DNA of 48,546 nt. Origin: JBCBJZ01 sp038522635 (GTDB lineage Bacteria; Pseudomonadota; Alphaproteobacteria; Rhizobiales; Hyphomicrobiaceae). The translations under genes were made by a program, and so were the position numbers. The stretch is taken from assembly GCA_038522635.1 (NCBI GenBank), contig JBCBJZ010000007.1:1-48546 (forward strand), given 5' to 3'. Below are positions 9,410 to 18,533 of the stretch, in pieces; the first letter of the stretch is position 1, and every line of letters starts with the position of its first letter. The notes below the pieces were generated by a model, which saw only the letters and a program-made list of their open reading frames with translations, made no database searches and was not told where the DNA came from.

Positions 9410-9422
9410 TCACCAAAGGTGA
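9410..9422. promoter_or_regulatory. second dyad, TCACC-3-GGTGA, upstream of moeA
   Basis: An inverted repeat sharing its half-sites (TCACC/GGTGA) with the dyad 22 bp upstream, centre to centre, which places both on the same face of the helix. The repetition makes a paired operator more likely than chance alone, but no binding protein is known. Confidence 0.35.
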
Positions 9423-9471
9423 GCCCAACTTCGAACCAAAGCGCGCACCCAGCGAGGAGCTTCACGGCTGC

Positions 9472-10830
9472 ATGACTGACGCGTCCTCACCCCCTGTCCC
9501 TTCCAGCAGCGCTGCAGCCCCATCGCCGTCGTCGACGTCGCAGCCGCCGGACGCGCCTGCGCCAAAGCCCGCCCCCTTGACCGTTGCGGCAGCCCGCGCG
9601 CTCATTCTGGCAGACGTCGAACCACGCGCGGCCGAAACCGTGGACATCGCTGAGGTTGCAGGTCGCGTCCTTGCCGAGGCGCCGCGAAGCTTGCTCACCC
9701 AACCGCCTTTCGACGCAAGCGCCATGGACGGCTACGCGGTGCGCTCGTGCGACTTGACCGCTGGCGCCATCACGTTGGACGTGATCGGCGAGTCGGCCGC
9801 CGGACATCCGTTTCAAGGCAGCGTCGGTACGGGCCAGGCTGTGCGCATTTTTACAGGTGCCCCGCTGCCGGATGGTGCTGATGCGGTCTTGTTGCAAGAG
9901 GACGCACGCCTCTCGCCCGATCACCAGGGCGCACACGATCACGATGGCCCACAAAGCCACGCACGCGTCACCTTTGAGGGCGCACAGCCCGACCCAGGCT
10001 ATGTGCGCAAGCGGGGCATGGATTTCACCGCCGGCACTGGCCTTCTCGCAACCGGTACCGCGCTTGAGGCTCGCCACGTCGCCCTCGCCGCCGCTGCCGG
10101 GCATGCAGCCTTGCGCGTGGTCCAACGCCCGCGCGTTGCCATCATCGCAACGGGCGATGAACTTGTGTTGCCCGGCACTGTGCCTGCCGCGGGCCAGATC
10201 GTGTCATCGAACCACCTAGGCGTTGCGGCCCTTCTGCGCGCAGCCGGTGCCGCACCCCGATTCATCGGCATCGCGCGCGATACGACAGCCGATTTACAAG
10301 CCGCGCTCGATCAAGCGTGGGATGCCGATCTGATCATCACCATTGGCGGCGCCTCGGTCGGCGACCACGATCTTGTGGGACCGGTGCTGCGCGACAACGG
10401 AACGACCATCGGTTTTTGGAAGATCGCCATGCGTCCCGGCAAACCGCTGATGTTCGGTACGCGGGGGGCAACGCGGGTCATCGGTCTGCCCGGCAACCCG
10501 GTGAGCGCGCTGATCTGCACGCGCCTCTTCGCGGTGCCGCTTGTGCGGGCCATGCTGGGCCTTGGCGAGGGATCAGGCGCGGCGGGCGACGTCCCCACGT
10601 ACCATCCCACCATCGCCCCGCTAGCCGCCAACGGCCCGCGCGAGCACTATATGCGCGCCCGATTTGAACCGGGCCAGGCCGGGGCGCAGACAACGGTGCG
10701 CGCGTTGCGCTCGCAGGACAGTTCGCTGCTGTCGTTGCTTGCCGAAGCGGACGCCTTGATCGTCCGGCCGATCCACGCCCCGGCGGTGGACGCCGGAACG
10801 CCCGTTCCCGTTCTGCCGCTCGGCGTTTGA
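9472..10830 (+). CDS. moeA: molybdopterin molybdenumtransferase MoeA
   Basis: 452-residue enzyme inserting molybdate into adenylylated molybdopterin, the last step of molybdenum cofactor formation. Conserved blocks are PPFDASAMDGYAVR, TGAPLPDGADAV, ATGDELV.PG, the MoCF motif TIGGASVGDHD, MRPGKPLMFG and GLPGNPVSA. The first 35 residues are Ser/Pro/Ala-rich and outside the conserved fold, so the true start could be slightly later, but no better internal ATG is present. A His/Asp-rich insertion near residues 140-165 (DHQGAHDHDGPQSH) is unusual. The gene follows moaC, and the moaC-moeA-lexA-comEC-gltX-gltA order is typical of related alphaproteobacteria. Confidence 0.97.
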   Translation: MTDASSPPVPSSSAAAPSPSSTSQPPDAPAPKPAPLTVAAARALILADVEPRAAETVDIAEVAGRVLAEAPRSLLTQPPFDASAMDGYAVRSCDLTAGAITLDVIGESAAGHPFQGSVGTGQAVRIFTGAPLPDGADAVLLQEDARLSPDHQGAHDHDGPQSHARVTFEGAQPDPGYVRKRGMDFTAGTGLLATGTALEARHVALAAAAGHAALRVVQRPRVAIIATGDELVLPGTVPAAGQIVSSNHLGVAALLRAAGAAPRFIGIARDTTADLQAALDQAWDADLIITIGGASVGDHDLVGPVLRDNGTTIGFWKIAMRPGKPLMFGTRGATRVIGLPGNPVSALICTRLFAVPLVRAMLGLGEGSGAAGDVPTYHPTIAPLAANGPREHYMRARFEPGQAGAQTTVRALRSQDSSLLSLLAEADALIVRPIHAPAVDAGTPVPVLPLGV

Positions 10831-10925
10831 GGCGGGACTGCGCGCCAACCTCCCATCCAGACGGGGCGCCCGCGGGCCAGCCGAGGCGCGGCGCGCGCCA
10901 AAACATGCATGGCAAACAAAAACAC

Positions 10926-10954
10926 TTGCGGAACAGATTGCGAACGCCTAGTGT
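10926..10954 (+). promoter_or_regulatory. lexA promoter overlapping an SOS box
   Basis: TTGCGG, a 17-base spacer and TAGTGT, about 135 bp upstream of lexA. The perfect SOS box lies inside the spacer, so bound LexA would block RNA polymerase. The hexamers are imperfect; the position relative to the box is the main support. Confidence 0.5.
10931..10945 (+). promoter_or_regulatory. LexA-binding SOS box GAAC-N7-GAAC
   Basis: A perfect match to the direct-repeat SOS box of Alphaproteobacteria (GAAC, seven bases, GAAC), 142 bp before the lexA start. It indicates autoregulation of lexA. The box differs from the palindromic CTGT-N8-ACAG of Gammaproteobacteria, which supports the taxonomic placement. 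Confidence 0.85.
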
Positions 10955-10969
10955 GTTCGTGATTTGTAC
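10955..10969 (+). promoter_or_regulatory. degenerate second SOS box (GTTC-N7-GTAC)
   Basis: Seven of eight positions match GTTC-N7-GTTC, the complement orientation of the box ten bases upstream. It could be a weaker second LexA site around the transcription start, or chance. Confidence 0.35.
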
Positions 10970-11086
10970 TGAGAACGTCCTGCCACGTGGCTGAACGGCG
11001 CAATGAGCTTTCGCCGGTCCCCACAGAGGATGCTGGCAGTGCAGGTGGGACAGGGGTCAAAGACCAGAGCAAGCGGAGAGCAACGC

Positions 11087-11797
11087 ATGCTGACGAACAA
11101 GCAGAAGGAACTGCTTTTCTTCATCAACGAGCGGGTGAGCGCGAGCGGCGTGCCGCCGTCCTTTGATGAGATGAAGGAAGCGCTGGACTTGCGCTCCAAG
11201 TCGGGCATCCACCGGCTGATCACGGCCCTTGAAGAGCGCGGCTTCATTCGGCGCTTACCGCACCGTGCGCGCGCACTCGAGATCGTGAAGCTGCCCGAGA
11301 TTGCAGGTGAAGACGACGGGCGCGCTCGTGCAGGTGGCCAGGTAGCCGGTGGCGTTGGCGCTGCTGAGCCAAACGTGAGCGGCGAGACCAGAACAATCAC
11401 CTCACCGCCCAGCGCCTTCGCGAGCGTACCGTTGATGGGGCGCATTGCAGCAGGCGTGCCGATTTCCGCCATCCAGGATCACACCCAGGATGTGGTGTGC
11501 CCGCCTGGCATGCTGGGTCCGGGAGAGTTTTTCGCGCTCGAAGTGAACGGCGATTCAATGGTGGAAGCGGGCATCCACGATGGCGACACGGTCATCATCA
11601 AGCGTCAGACCGATGCGGTGGATGGCGAAATCGTGGTCGCGCTGGTGGATCAGGAAGAGGCGACTTTGAAGCGTTTGCGACGCGCGCAAGGCAAGGTGCT
11701 GCTTGAAGCGTGCAACCCCGCCTACGAAACGCGCGAATGCGGGCCGGATCAGGTCGAAGTCCAGGGGCGGCTTGTGGGTCTTTTGCGGGCCTACTGA
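11087..11797 (+). CDS. lexA: SOS repressor LexA
   Basis: 236-residue repressor of the DNA-damage response. The N-terminal winged helix-turn-helix (MLTNKQKELLFFI, then PSFDEMKEALDLRSKSGIH) binds the SOS box. RecA-stimulated autocleavage occurs at A122-G123 (GRIAAGVPI). The catalytic dyad is S157 (GDSM) and K195 (EATLKRL). Residues 72-110 form a Gly/Ala-rich linker that is longer than in E. coli LexA. The ATG is chosen because GGAG precedes it and the conserved MLT start follows; the frame stays open 84 bases upstream. Two SOS boxes lie in its promoter region. It converges with comEC. Confidence 0.98.
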   Translation: MLTNKQKELLFFINERVSASGVPPSFDEMKEALDLRSKSGIHRLITALEERGFIRRLPHRARALEIVKLPEIAGEDDGRARAGGQVAGGVGAAEPNVSGETRTITSPPSAFASVPLMGRIAAGVPISAIQDHTQDVVCPPGMLGPGEFFALEVNGDSMVEAGIHDGDTVIIKRQTDAVDGEIVVALVDQEEATLKRLRRAQGKVLLEACNPAYETRECGPDQVEVQGRLVGLLRAY

Positions 11798-11860
11798 CGG
11801 CCGTGTCGTGCGCCGACGCCCGGGTGCCAGCTCGTGCTCAGCGCGGCTCACACACGCGCG

Positions 11861-14836
11861 TTAAGGAGCATCTGAACGTGGGGACCAGGGTCGCATGTGA
11901 TGCGTGCGGGCGGCGCGCCAAGAGATCCAACGTCCGGCGGGATCAATGGTGATCGCGATCGCCCCCGTTCGCTTGAGCCTGCGACGATCAACGATGAGCG
12001 GCAGGTGGTGTGTCGTTTCGCGGGTGCTGCTATGCGGCGTTGGGCGCGTCGCGCTCGACCGCGGTGAGAGCCAACCGGGCGTGGCCAAGCGTACAACGCG
12101 CCATGTGCCGCCAGGCTCGATATCGGTGGCAGGCTTTGCTGCCGTGGAATGGGCTGCGGCTGCGGAGGGGTCTTTGTCACTTCGCCGACCTTGGCGCGGT
12201 GCAGCGTTAGGCTTGGCGTTCGCGCGAGGGGCCGGTGCGCTGGCGTTGCGATCGCCGTCAAACGCGCGCTGTCGGCCAGCGCAGCCGCGTGGCACGCTCA
12301 GGCGGGTGATGATGATGGTTGCGCGGGCACAATCATCGCGCAGGGCTTCGTAGCGTCGGGGCATCGCGATCACGGCGCCTTTGAGCTTGATCACGCAGCC
12401 CACGCCATCGCAGCGCAAGCGCGGTCTCACCGTTAGCGGCCAACGCGCGGCGGCAACCGCCTTAGGGTCACGCTGGTCACCATCGCGTTTGAGCCAACGG
12501 CTAAGGATGTAGGTGCCAGCGGGGCGCCGCTGCGGGCGCTTTGTCTGAGAAGGCACGCGCGCGCCGGTTTGGGGTGCACGACCGTCCTGGCTCACGGCAG
12601 AGGCCCCTGGCGCAGGGACTGACGGTGGGGCGGTCCGCCTGGTTTGCGCAGATCGGCCGGGCTGGTCGGGCTGTGCGGACGGCGTAGGCAGGACTGTGCG
12701 CTCAGGCACCGTGGCCGGCCCGGACTGCTTTCTTCGGCGCTCACCCGCGCCCGCTGGCACCCTTGCCGCGCCCGCTGGGCCCGTTACTCTCACTGGTCCT
12801 CGCGCTCTCGCCGCCCTTTGCGCCCTTGTGGTCCGCACGCGCCGCCGATGCGCCCGGACCTCGCGAGCGCGCGATGGCAAAATATGGAACTGCCCATCGC
12901 TTGCGCGCGCCGCCACCACCCGCCCGTCACGCGCGATCAACACGTCGGGCCGCACACCCCCCGGCGCTGCGATCACACCTGCCGCGACCACAACCAGGCC
13001 AAGCGCCCGCCACGCGCCGGCCCACAACAAGAACCAGAGCCCACCGATGACCATTAGCGCAAAACCGGTCTGCGTGATCGCCGGCACCACATGCACCGCG
13101 CCTGGCAACGCGCTCACGCGTGCGGCAGCCCAACTCATGTACGTCACGCCCTCGCCCATGACCCACAGCGGTCCCGCCTCAAGCCCGAGCGGCAGGGCGA
13201 TCAAGCTCACGAGCGCTGCCGGCATGATCACGAAATTGCAGATCGGCACCACGATGAGATTGGCGATCACGGCGAACTGCTGGGCGGTGTGGAAGTGATA
13301 GAGCGCGAACGGCGCAACGGCGAGGGACGCAATCAAAGTGGTCGCGATCACGCCGCCGAAGAACAGCGCGCCGCGCAGCACCACCGATGGCCCCGCTTCC
13401 GCAGCTTCGGATGCGCCCGCGATCTCGCGGCGCAACCGCCAACGCGCGTAACCCTCATAGACCGCGACCAACGCGGTCACAGCCGCGAACGACATCTGAA
13501 AGCCGACGTCGAGGACGCTTTCAGGAAACAGCGCAAGGATGATCACCGCCGCCACCGCGACGTTGCGTAAGGCCAAGGCGGGCCGATCGAGCAGGATGGC
13601 CAGCAGCATGACCGCGATCATGAGGCCAGCGCGGATGGTCGCGTAGGAGCCACCTGAAATCATCAGGTAGGCGAAAGCGCCGAGCAACGCGCCGAGCGCA
13701 CCCCACTTCTTGATGGGAAAGCGCAAGGCGATCGCCGGCACAGCGGCAAGGACGGCACGCAACGCAAAGAAGATGGCGCCCGCCATGATCGTCATATGCA
13801 GGCCTGAGATCGAAAGGATGTGGAACAGCCCTGAATTGCGATAGGCGGTGTTCGTCTCCTCGCTGATCCCGCCACGCTCCCCCGTCAACAGCGCCACCGC
13901 GATGGCGCCCGTTTGGCCGGGCAGCGCCGCGCGCACACGCTGCGCGATTGTGCTTCGAACCTGCTGCAGGCTCCCGATCAGGCGGACGCTGAGGCTTGGT
14001 GCTGGAGGGGCGACATCGGGCTTGGGCGGGTCCCGCGTGAAGCCGATCGCGCCGAGACGCTGGAAGAACGCGAAACGGCGGTAGTCGAAGGCGCCAGGCG
14101 AGATCGGTCCGGCGGGCGGACTGAGGCGTGCGGTGAGCGCGATCGCGGCACCTGGTTCGATCACGGTCGTGGTGGCCGGCTTATCCCTCGCAGATGGTGC
14201 AGCGACGTTGGGCGGCACCTGCGCAGGCGAGGACCCCCGCCGTTGCGCAAGCGCACGCGGGAACACGGTCACCCGGATGCGCGCTGGCAGCGCACCAGGT
14301 GCGATGCTCGCGATGCGGTAGGGCTCCAGCACCAAGCGCTGCGCGCCGCCCGGTCGCGGTTCGCTGGTGATGACGTAGGCGCCGATGGCGACGTTGTAGA
14401 GCGGCTTTGCGATCACGGGCGCGGCCACCAGCGCGGTGCGCACTTTGGCGGCCGCGAACCCGAACGCCATCGCCAACGCGATGCCGCCCGCCACCAGCCT
14501 GAGCGCGCCGGGCGACCACGCGCGCGCAAACGCTGCAAGCAGCAAGGCCGGCAGCAGCGCGAGCGCCCAAGACGGCTCTGCGGCGCGATGAAAATAGAGC
14601 AGCGCCCCAGCGCCCATGGCGACCGGCAACCACAGCACCCAGCGATCCTGCTCCGCCAGCAAGGGCGCGGCGAGCGACCTTAGGGTTACCGCCGCAGCCG
14701 CGTACCGGCCAGGCCAACGCGCAACCGGCGCGGGCTTATCCAACGCAAGATCAGCGCCCGCGCTTTCGCCCGAAGGCCACGGCGTCGCCCCTCGCGCGGC
14801 GGGCTTGTCCTGCGATGCCCGAGCGGGCCGCGGCAT
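11861..14836 (-). CDS. comEC: ComEC/Rec2 family DNA-uptake channel protein with disordered insertions
   Basis: 991-residue polytopic inner-membrane protein. The DUF4131 region with N-terminal membrane segments covers about residues 60-250. The Competence domain follows, opening with ALLTGERGGI and FHILSISGLHM (about 315-345) and several hydrophobic helices to about 620. The family moves single-stranded DNA across the inner membrane in natural transformation. The C-terminal part is odd: about 120 Arg/Pro/Gln-rich residues (about 655-775) come before the conserved YILSRWLKRDGD block, and a second Ala/Pro/Ser-rich stretch (about 865-930) comes before VDRRRLKRTGAIAI. I see no HxHxDH metallo-beta-lactamase motif. 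GGAGG precedes the ATG. Confidence 0.9.
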   Translation of the reverse strand: MPRPARASQDKPAARGATPWPSGESAGADLALDKPAPVARWPGRYAAAAVTLRSLAAPLLAEQDRWVLWLPVAMGAGALLYFHRAAEPSWALALLPALLLAAFARAWSPGALRLVAGGIALAMAFGFAAAKVRTALVAAPVIAKPLYNVAIGAYVITSEPRPGGAQRLVLEPYRIASIAPGALPARIRVTVFPRALAQRRGSSPAQVPPNVAAPSARDKPATTTVIEPGAAIALTARLSPPAGPISPGAFDYRRFAFFQRLGAIGFTRDPPKPDVAPPAPSLSVRLIGSLQQVRSTIAQRVRAALPGQTGAIAVALLTGERGGISEETNTAYRNSGLFHILSISGLHMTIMAGAIFFALRAVLAAVPAIALRFPIKKWGALGALLGAFAYLMISGGSYATIRAGLMIAVMLLAILLDRPALALRNVAVAAVIILALFPESVLDVGFQMSFAAVTALVAVYEGYARWRLRREIAGASEAAEAGPSVVLRGALFFGGVIATTLIASLAVAPFALYHFHTAQQFAVIANLIVVPICNFVIMPAALVSLIALPLGLEAGPLWVMGEGVTYMSWAAARVSALPGAVHVVPAITQTGFALMVIGGLWFLLWAGAWRALGLVVVAAGVIAAPGGVRPDVLIARDGRVVAARASDGQFHILPSRAREVRAHRRRVRTTRAQRAARARGPVRVTGPAGAARVPAGAGERRRKQSGPATVPERTVLPTPSAQPDQPGRSAQTRRTAPPSVPAPGASAVSQDGRAPQTGARVPSQTKRPQRRPAGTYILSRWLKRDGDQRDPKAVAAARWPLTVRPRLRCDGVGCVIKLKGAVIAMPRRYEALRDDCARATIIITRLSVPRGCAGRQRAFDGDRNASAPAPRANAKPNAAPRQGRRSDKDPSAAAAHSTAAKPATDIEPGGTWRVVRLATPGWLSPRSSATRPTPHSSTRETTHHLPLIVDRRRLKRTGAIAITIDPAGRWISWRAARTHHMRPWSPRSDAP

Positions 14837-15248
14837 CGTTCATCCTCCAGGTGTAGCGGCGGGATCACGCGAGGGGCGAGACGCCGAACCCGTGTGATCA
14901 TTCAAGACGATCCGAGACGTCGAGGCTGCGGCACGTGCCGCGATCTTTCGCAGGCTGCGCTGCGTTCTCGGCCCTTCGTCCTCACCCTATCGCGCCGATC
15001 CCGCTGCCGCTTGCATCTTCTTTGGCGGCGCGCCTAACGCCATGCTAGAGCCCGCTGGATGAAACGGGCGGCGCATGCTCGCTTGCCCGCTACCCTCGAC
15101 CAGGCGCCCAATGCCAACCGCCCTCTGCCCACCGCGCGCTGTCAGTTGGCCGCCCAACCGCTGTGCGCTCCTGTCCACCTTGCCGCATCTTCCGCTGCCC
15201 GCAACGCGCAAGCGGCGCCCTCACCCCATCGCTTAACCTCGGCTCACC
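14837..15248. other. comEC-gltX divergent intergenic region
   Basis: 412 bp without a supported gene. It must hold the promoters of comEC (leftwards) and gltX (rightwards), but no hexamer pair is convincing. A perfect 14-bp palindrome (GCGGCAC/GTGCCGC) lies at 14928-14941. The short open frames here have no ribosome binding sites and no recognisable motifs. Confidence 0.5.
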
Positions 15249-16733
15249 ATGACCCCATCTGATCCCATGTCCCCCAACGACACGCCCTTAACCGATACGC
15301 CCGCCCCCGACACACCCGCCATCGTCACTCGCTTCGCCCCCTCGCCCACCGGCTTCCTGCACATCGGCGGCGCCCGTACAGCGCTTTTCAACTGGCTTTA
15401 CGCGCGGGGGCGGGGTGGCCGATTCCTGCTGCGCATCGAGGACACCGACCGCGCACGTTCAACCGACGAGGCGATCCAGGCGATCCTGGAAGGCCTGACC
15501 TGGCTTGGTCTCGATTGGGACGATGAACCGGTTTTCCAGCACACCCGGGCGCAACGTCATGCAAGCATCGCGCAGCAGTTGCTTGAGAGCGGCCACGCTT
15601 ACCGCTGCTACGCCTCGACTGAAGAGCTGGACGCGATGCGCGAAGCAGCGCGCGCAGAAGGTCGTCCCCCGATCTATGATGGCCGCTGGCGTGACCGCGA
15701 TCCCAGCGAGGCGCCCTCAGGCGTCAACCCGGTCATCCGCTTCAAGGCGCCGCGCGCAGGTGAAACCTCCGTCATCGATGAGGTCCAAGGCACGGTCACC
15801 TTCCCTAATAAAGATCTCGACGATTTGATCATCCTGCGGGCCGATGGCACGCCGACTTACAATCTGTCGGTGGTGGTGGACGACCACGACATGGGCATCA
15901 CGCATGTGGTGCGCGGCGTCGACCATCTCACGAACGCAGCGCGCCAGAGCCTGATTTTCAACGCGCTCGGTTGGAGACTGCCAACGTTTGCCCACGTCCC
16001 CCTGATCCACGGCGCCGATGGGGCGAAACTCTCCAAACGCCACGGCGCGCTCGGCGTCGAAGCCTACCGCGACATGGGCTTCCTGCCCGCAGCCTTGCGC
16101 AACTATCTCGTCCGGCTCGGCTGGAGCCACGGCGATGATGAGATCATGAGCGATGCGCAAATGCTCTCCTGGTTCGATCTGCCCGACATCGGCAGGTCAC
16201 CGGCGCGGCTGGATGTCGCCAAGATGACCGACCTCAATGCTCACCATTTGCGTGAGACGCCGGAAGACGCGCTTTTCGCAGCCCTTGAGACGGCGTTGCC
16301 ACTGATGCCTGAGCTGGCCGCCTATCAAGACAAGCTGACGCCGCAGCGACGCGCGCAGCTTCGCGCCTGCCTGCCAGCTTTGCGCGAACGTGCGCGCACC
16401 CTCGCCGATCTCGTAACGGGGGCGGCCTTCATCTTTGCCGAACGCCCGCTCACCTTCGATGCGAAGGCTGCGAAGCTGCTCGATGATGACGCGCGCGCGA
16501 TGCTGGGCGACTTAAAGGACGTGCTCGCCGCGCTTCCGACGTGGGAGATCGGTCTGATCGAGACGACCGTGCGCGATTTCACCGCCGCGCAGGACCTCAA
16601 ACTGGGCAAGGTCGCGCAACCGCTGCGCGCAGCGCTGACGGGCAGCACGATGTCGCCGCCAATCTTCGACGTGGTCGCTATCTTGGAGCGCGAGGAAGCG
16701 TTGGCGCGGTTGGCCGACGTGGCTGGTTCTTGA
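15249..16733 (+). CDS. gltX: glutamyl-tRNA synthetase (first copy)
   Basis: Class I aminoacyl-tRNA synthetase of 494 residues. The HIGH-like motif is FLHIGGARTA (about residue 37), the KMSKS-like motif is KLSKRHGA (about 262), and RIEDTDRARS binds substrate. A helical anticodon-binding domain fills the C-terminal third. About 25 Pro/Thr/Asp-rich residues precede the conserved ITRFAPSPTG-like core, so initiation at the second ATG (15270) is possible. This copy has the bacterial-type HIGG/KLSKRHGA signature and lies in the conserved lexA-comEC-gltX-gltA order. A second, divergent copy lies at 39122-40552. One of the two may charge tRNA-Gln for GatCAB; which one cannot be read from sequence alone. 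Confidence 0.97.
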   Translation: MTPSDPMSPNDTPLTDTPAPDTPAIVTRFAPSPTGFLHIGGARTALFNWLYARGRGGRFLLRIEDTDRARSTDEAIQAILEGLTWLGLDWDDEPVFQHTRAQRHASIAQQLLESGHAYRCYASTEELDAMREAARAEGRPPIYDGRWRDRDPSEAPSGVNPVIRFKAPRAGETSVIDEVQGTVTFPNKDLDDLIILRADGTPTYNLSVVVDDHDMGITHVVRGVDHLTNAARQSLIFNALGWRLPTFAHVPLIHGADGAKLSKRHGALGVEAYRDMGFLPAALRNYLVRLGWSHGDDEIMSDAQMLSWFDLPDIGRSPARLDVAKMTDLNAHHLRETPEDALFAALETALPLMPELAAYQDKLTPQRRAQLRACLPALRERARTLADLVTGAAFIFAERPLTFDAKAAKLLDDDARAMLGDLKDVLAALPTWEIGLIETTVRDFTAAQDLKLGKVAQPLRAALTGSTMSPPIFDVVAILEREEALARLADVAGS

Positions 16734-16889
16734 GGCAGGGCCGCGCGGCGTCAACGCGCATCCAGGCGCGAGCGGCGCGCTGACGTTTCCGCTTAGCCTC
16801 GTTTGAATCGCGGATTGCCCGGCAAAGCAGCAGACCGCGATTCTGCCGCCCAGAAGCGCAGGGCGGCGTCAAGGCGGCCCTTGGTCAAC

Positions 16890-16918
16890 TTGCCGCACCG
16901 CAAAATGTGTACTAGCTA
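16890..16918 (+). promoter_or_regulatory. possible gltA promoter
   Basis: TTGCCG, a 17-base spacer and TAGCTA, 110 bp upstream of the citrate synthase start in a small AT-richer island. The -35 element is fair and the -10 element poor, so this is only a candidate. Confidence 0.3.
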
Positions 16919-17027
16919 GACGCACGCTTGGCGGAACAAATCATGGCCGCCACGATGGATTCGTCGTGCTGCCGCGCACCAGGGTGCGTGAACTGAAGCG
17001 GCCCGGCAACGCATAAGGACATCGTCC

Positions 17028-18344
17028 ATGAGTGAGACCTATCCCGCCAACATCGATGATAAAACCGCCATCCTGAAGCTTGGCGACAAGAGCGCGGAAC
17101 TGCCCACCCGCGATGCCGCCGTCGGCCCGACCGTCATCGATGTGACGCGGCTTTACCGCGATACCGGCTGTTTCACGTACGACCCAGGCTTCACATCGAC
17201 CGCCAACTGCGCATCGAAGATCACCTACATCGATGGTGATGAAGGCATCCTGCTTTACCGCGGTTACCCGATCGATCAACTCGCCGAACAATCGAGCTTT
17301 CTCGAAGTCTGCTACGTGATGCTGCACGGCGATCTGCCGACGGCTGATCAGTTCGACACGTTCCGCCACACAATCACGCACCACACCATGGTGCATGAAC
17401 AGATGACACGGTTCTTCACGGGCTTCCGGCGTGACGCGCACCCAATGGCCATCATGTGTGGTGTGGTCGGTGCGCTGTCGGCCTTTTACCACGACAGCAC
17501 CGACATCGCCGATCCTGAGCAGCGAATGATCGCGTCGCACAGGATGATCGCCAAGATGCCGACGATCGCGGCGATGGCTTACAAGTACTCGATTGGCCAG
17601 CCGTTCATTTATCCGCGCAACGATCTCGATTACGCGTCGAACTTCCTGCACATGTGCTTCGCGGTGCCGTGTGCCCAGTACCAGGTGGACCCGATCCTGG
17701 CGCGTGCGATGGACCGGATTTTCATCCTCCACGCCGACCACGAACAAAACGCGTCGACCTCAACGGTGCGGCTCGCCGGGTCATCGGGCGCCAACCCCTT
17801 CGCCTGCATCGCAGCCGGCATCGCGTGCCTATGGGGTCCTGCCCACGGTGGCGCGAACGAAGCCGCGCTTAACATGCTGCAGGAGATCGGCTCGGTGGAT
17901 CGCATCCCCGAGTACATCAAGCGCGCGAAGGACAAGGACGATCCGTTCCGGCTGATGGGCTTTGGCCACCGCGTTTACAAAAACTACGATCCGCGCGCCC
18001 GCGTCATGCAGGAGACCGCGCATGAGGTCCTGGACGTGCTCGGCCTCAAGGACACCCAGATGCTCAAGGTCGCGATGGAGCTTGAGCGGATTGCGCGTGA
18101 AGATGAGTACTTCATCGAGAAGAAGCTCTACCCGAACATCGATTTTTATTCGGGGATCACGCTGCAGGCGATGGGCTTCCCCAAGACGATGTTTACAGCG
18201 TTGTTTGCGCTCGCCCGCACGGTTGGCTGGATCGCGCAGTGGAAAGAGATGATCGAAGATCCCGAGCAGCGCATCGGGCGTCCGCGTCAGCTCTACGTTG
18301 GCGAAACGCACCGGCCTTACGTGCCGGTCGCCGAACGCGGTTAG
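17028..18344 (+). CDS. gltA: citrate synthase
   Basis: 438-residue type II (hexameric, Gram-negative-type) citrate synthase, condensing acetyl-CoA and oxaloacetate at entry to the TCA cycle. The first active-site histidine block is HADHEQNAST, the second is FGHRVYKNYDPRA, and the catalytic Asp lies in NIDFYSGI. The N-terminal beta domain (KLGDKSAELP, CFTYDPGF, ITYIDGDEGILLYRGYPI) is complete. The start has an AAGGA-like ribosome binding site. It stands alone, 294 bp downstream of gltX. Confidence 0.98.
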   Translation: MSETYPANIDDKTAILKLGDKSAELPTRDAAVGPTVIDVTRLYRDTGCFTYDPGFTSTANCASKITYIDGDEGILLYRGYPIDQLAEQSSFLEVCYVMLHGDLPTADQFDTFRHTITHHTMVHEQMTRFFTGFRRDAHPMAIMCGVVGALSAFYHDSTDIADPEQRMIASHRMIAKMPTIAAMAYKYSIGQPFIYPRNDLDYASNFLHMCFAVPCAQYQVDPILARAMDRIFILHADHEQNASTSTVRLAGSSGANPFACIAAGIACLWGPAHGGANEAALNMLQEIGSVDRIPEYIKRAKDKDDPFRLMGFGHRVYKNYDPRARVMQETAHEVLDVLGLKDTQMLKVAMELERIAREDEYFIEKKLYPNIDFYSGITLQAMGFPKTMFTALFALARTVGWIAQWKEMIEDPEQRIGRPRQLYVGETHRPYVPVAERG

Positions 18345-18533
18345 CGGGATCAACCACGCGAATGCGTGGGGCTGGCGCGCTGATGAAGTGATCCCGATCG
18401 ATCGCTGAGATGATCTAGGGTGCCATGTGGCGGTGCCCCTTTGAAGGCACGAGCGTCATCGGTCGCGGTGACGCTCGGGACGGGCCGCGCGTTTCATCGG
18501 CTTCATCGCCGCTGGCCTTGGAGGCCTGGTCCT

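Noticed and set aside
13913..14683. 256-codon plus-strand frame opposite comEC
   Set aside because: Antisense to conserved ComEC coding sequence; low-complexity translation.
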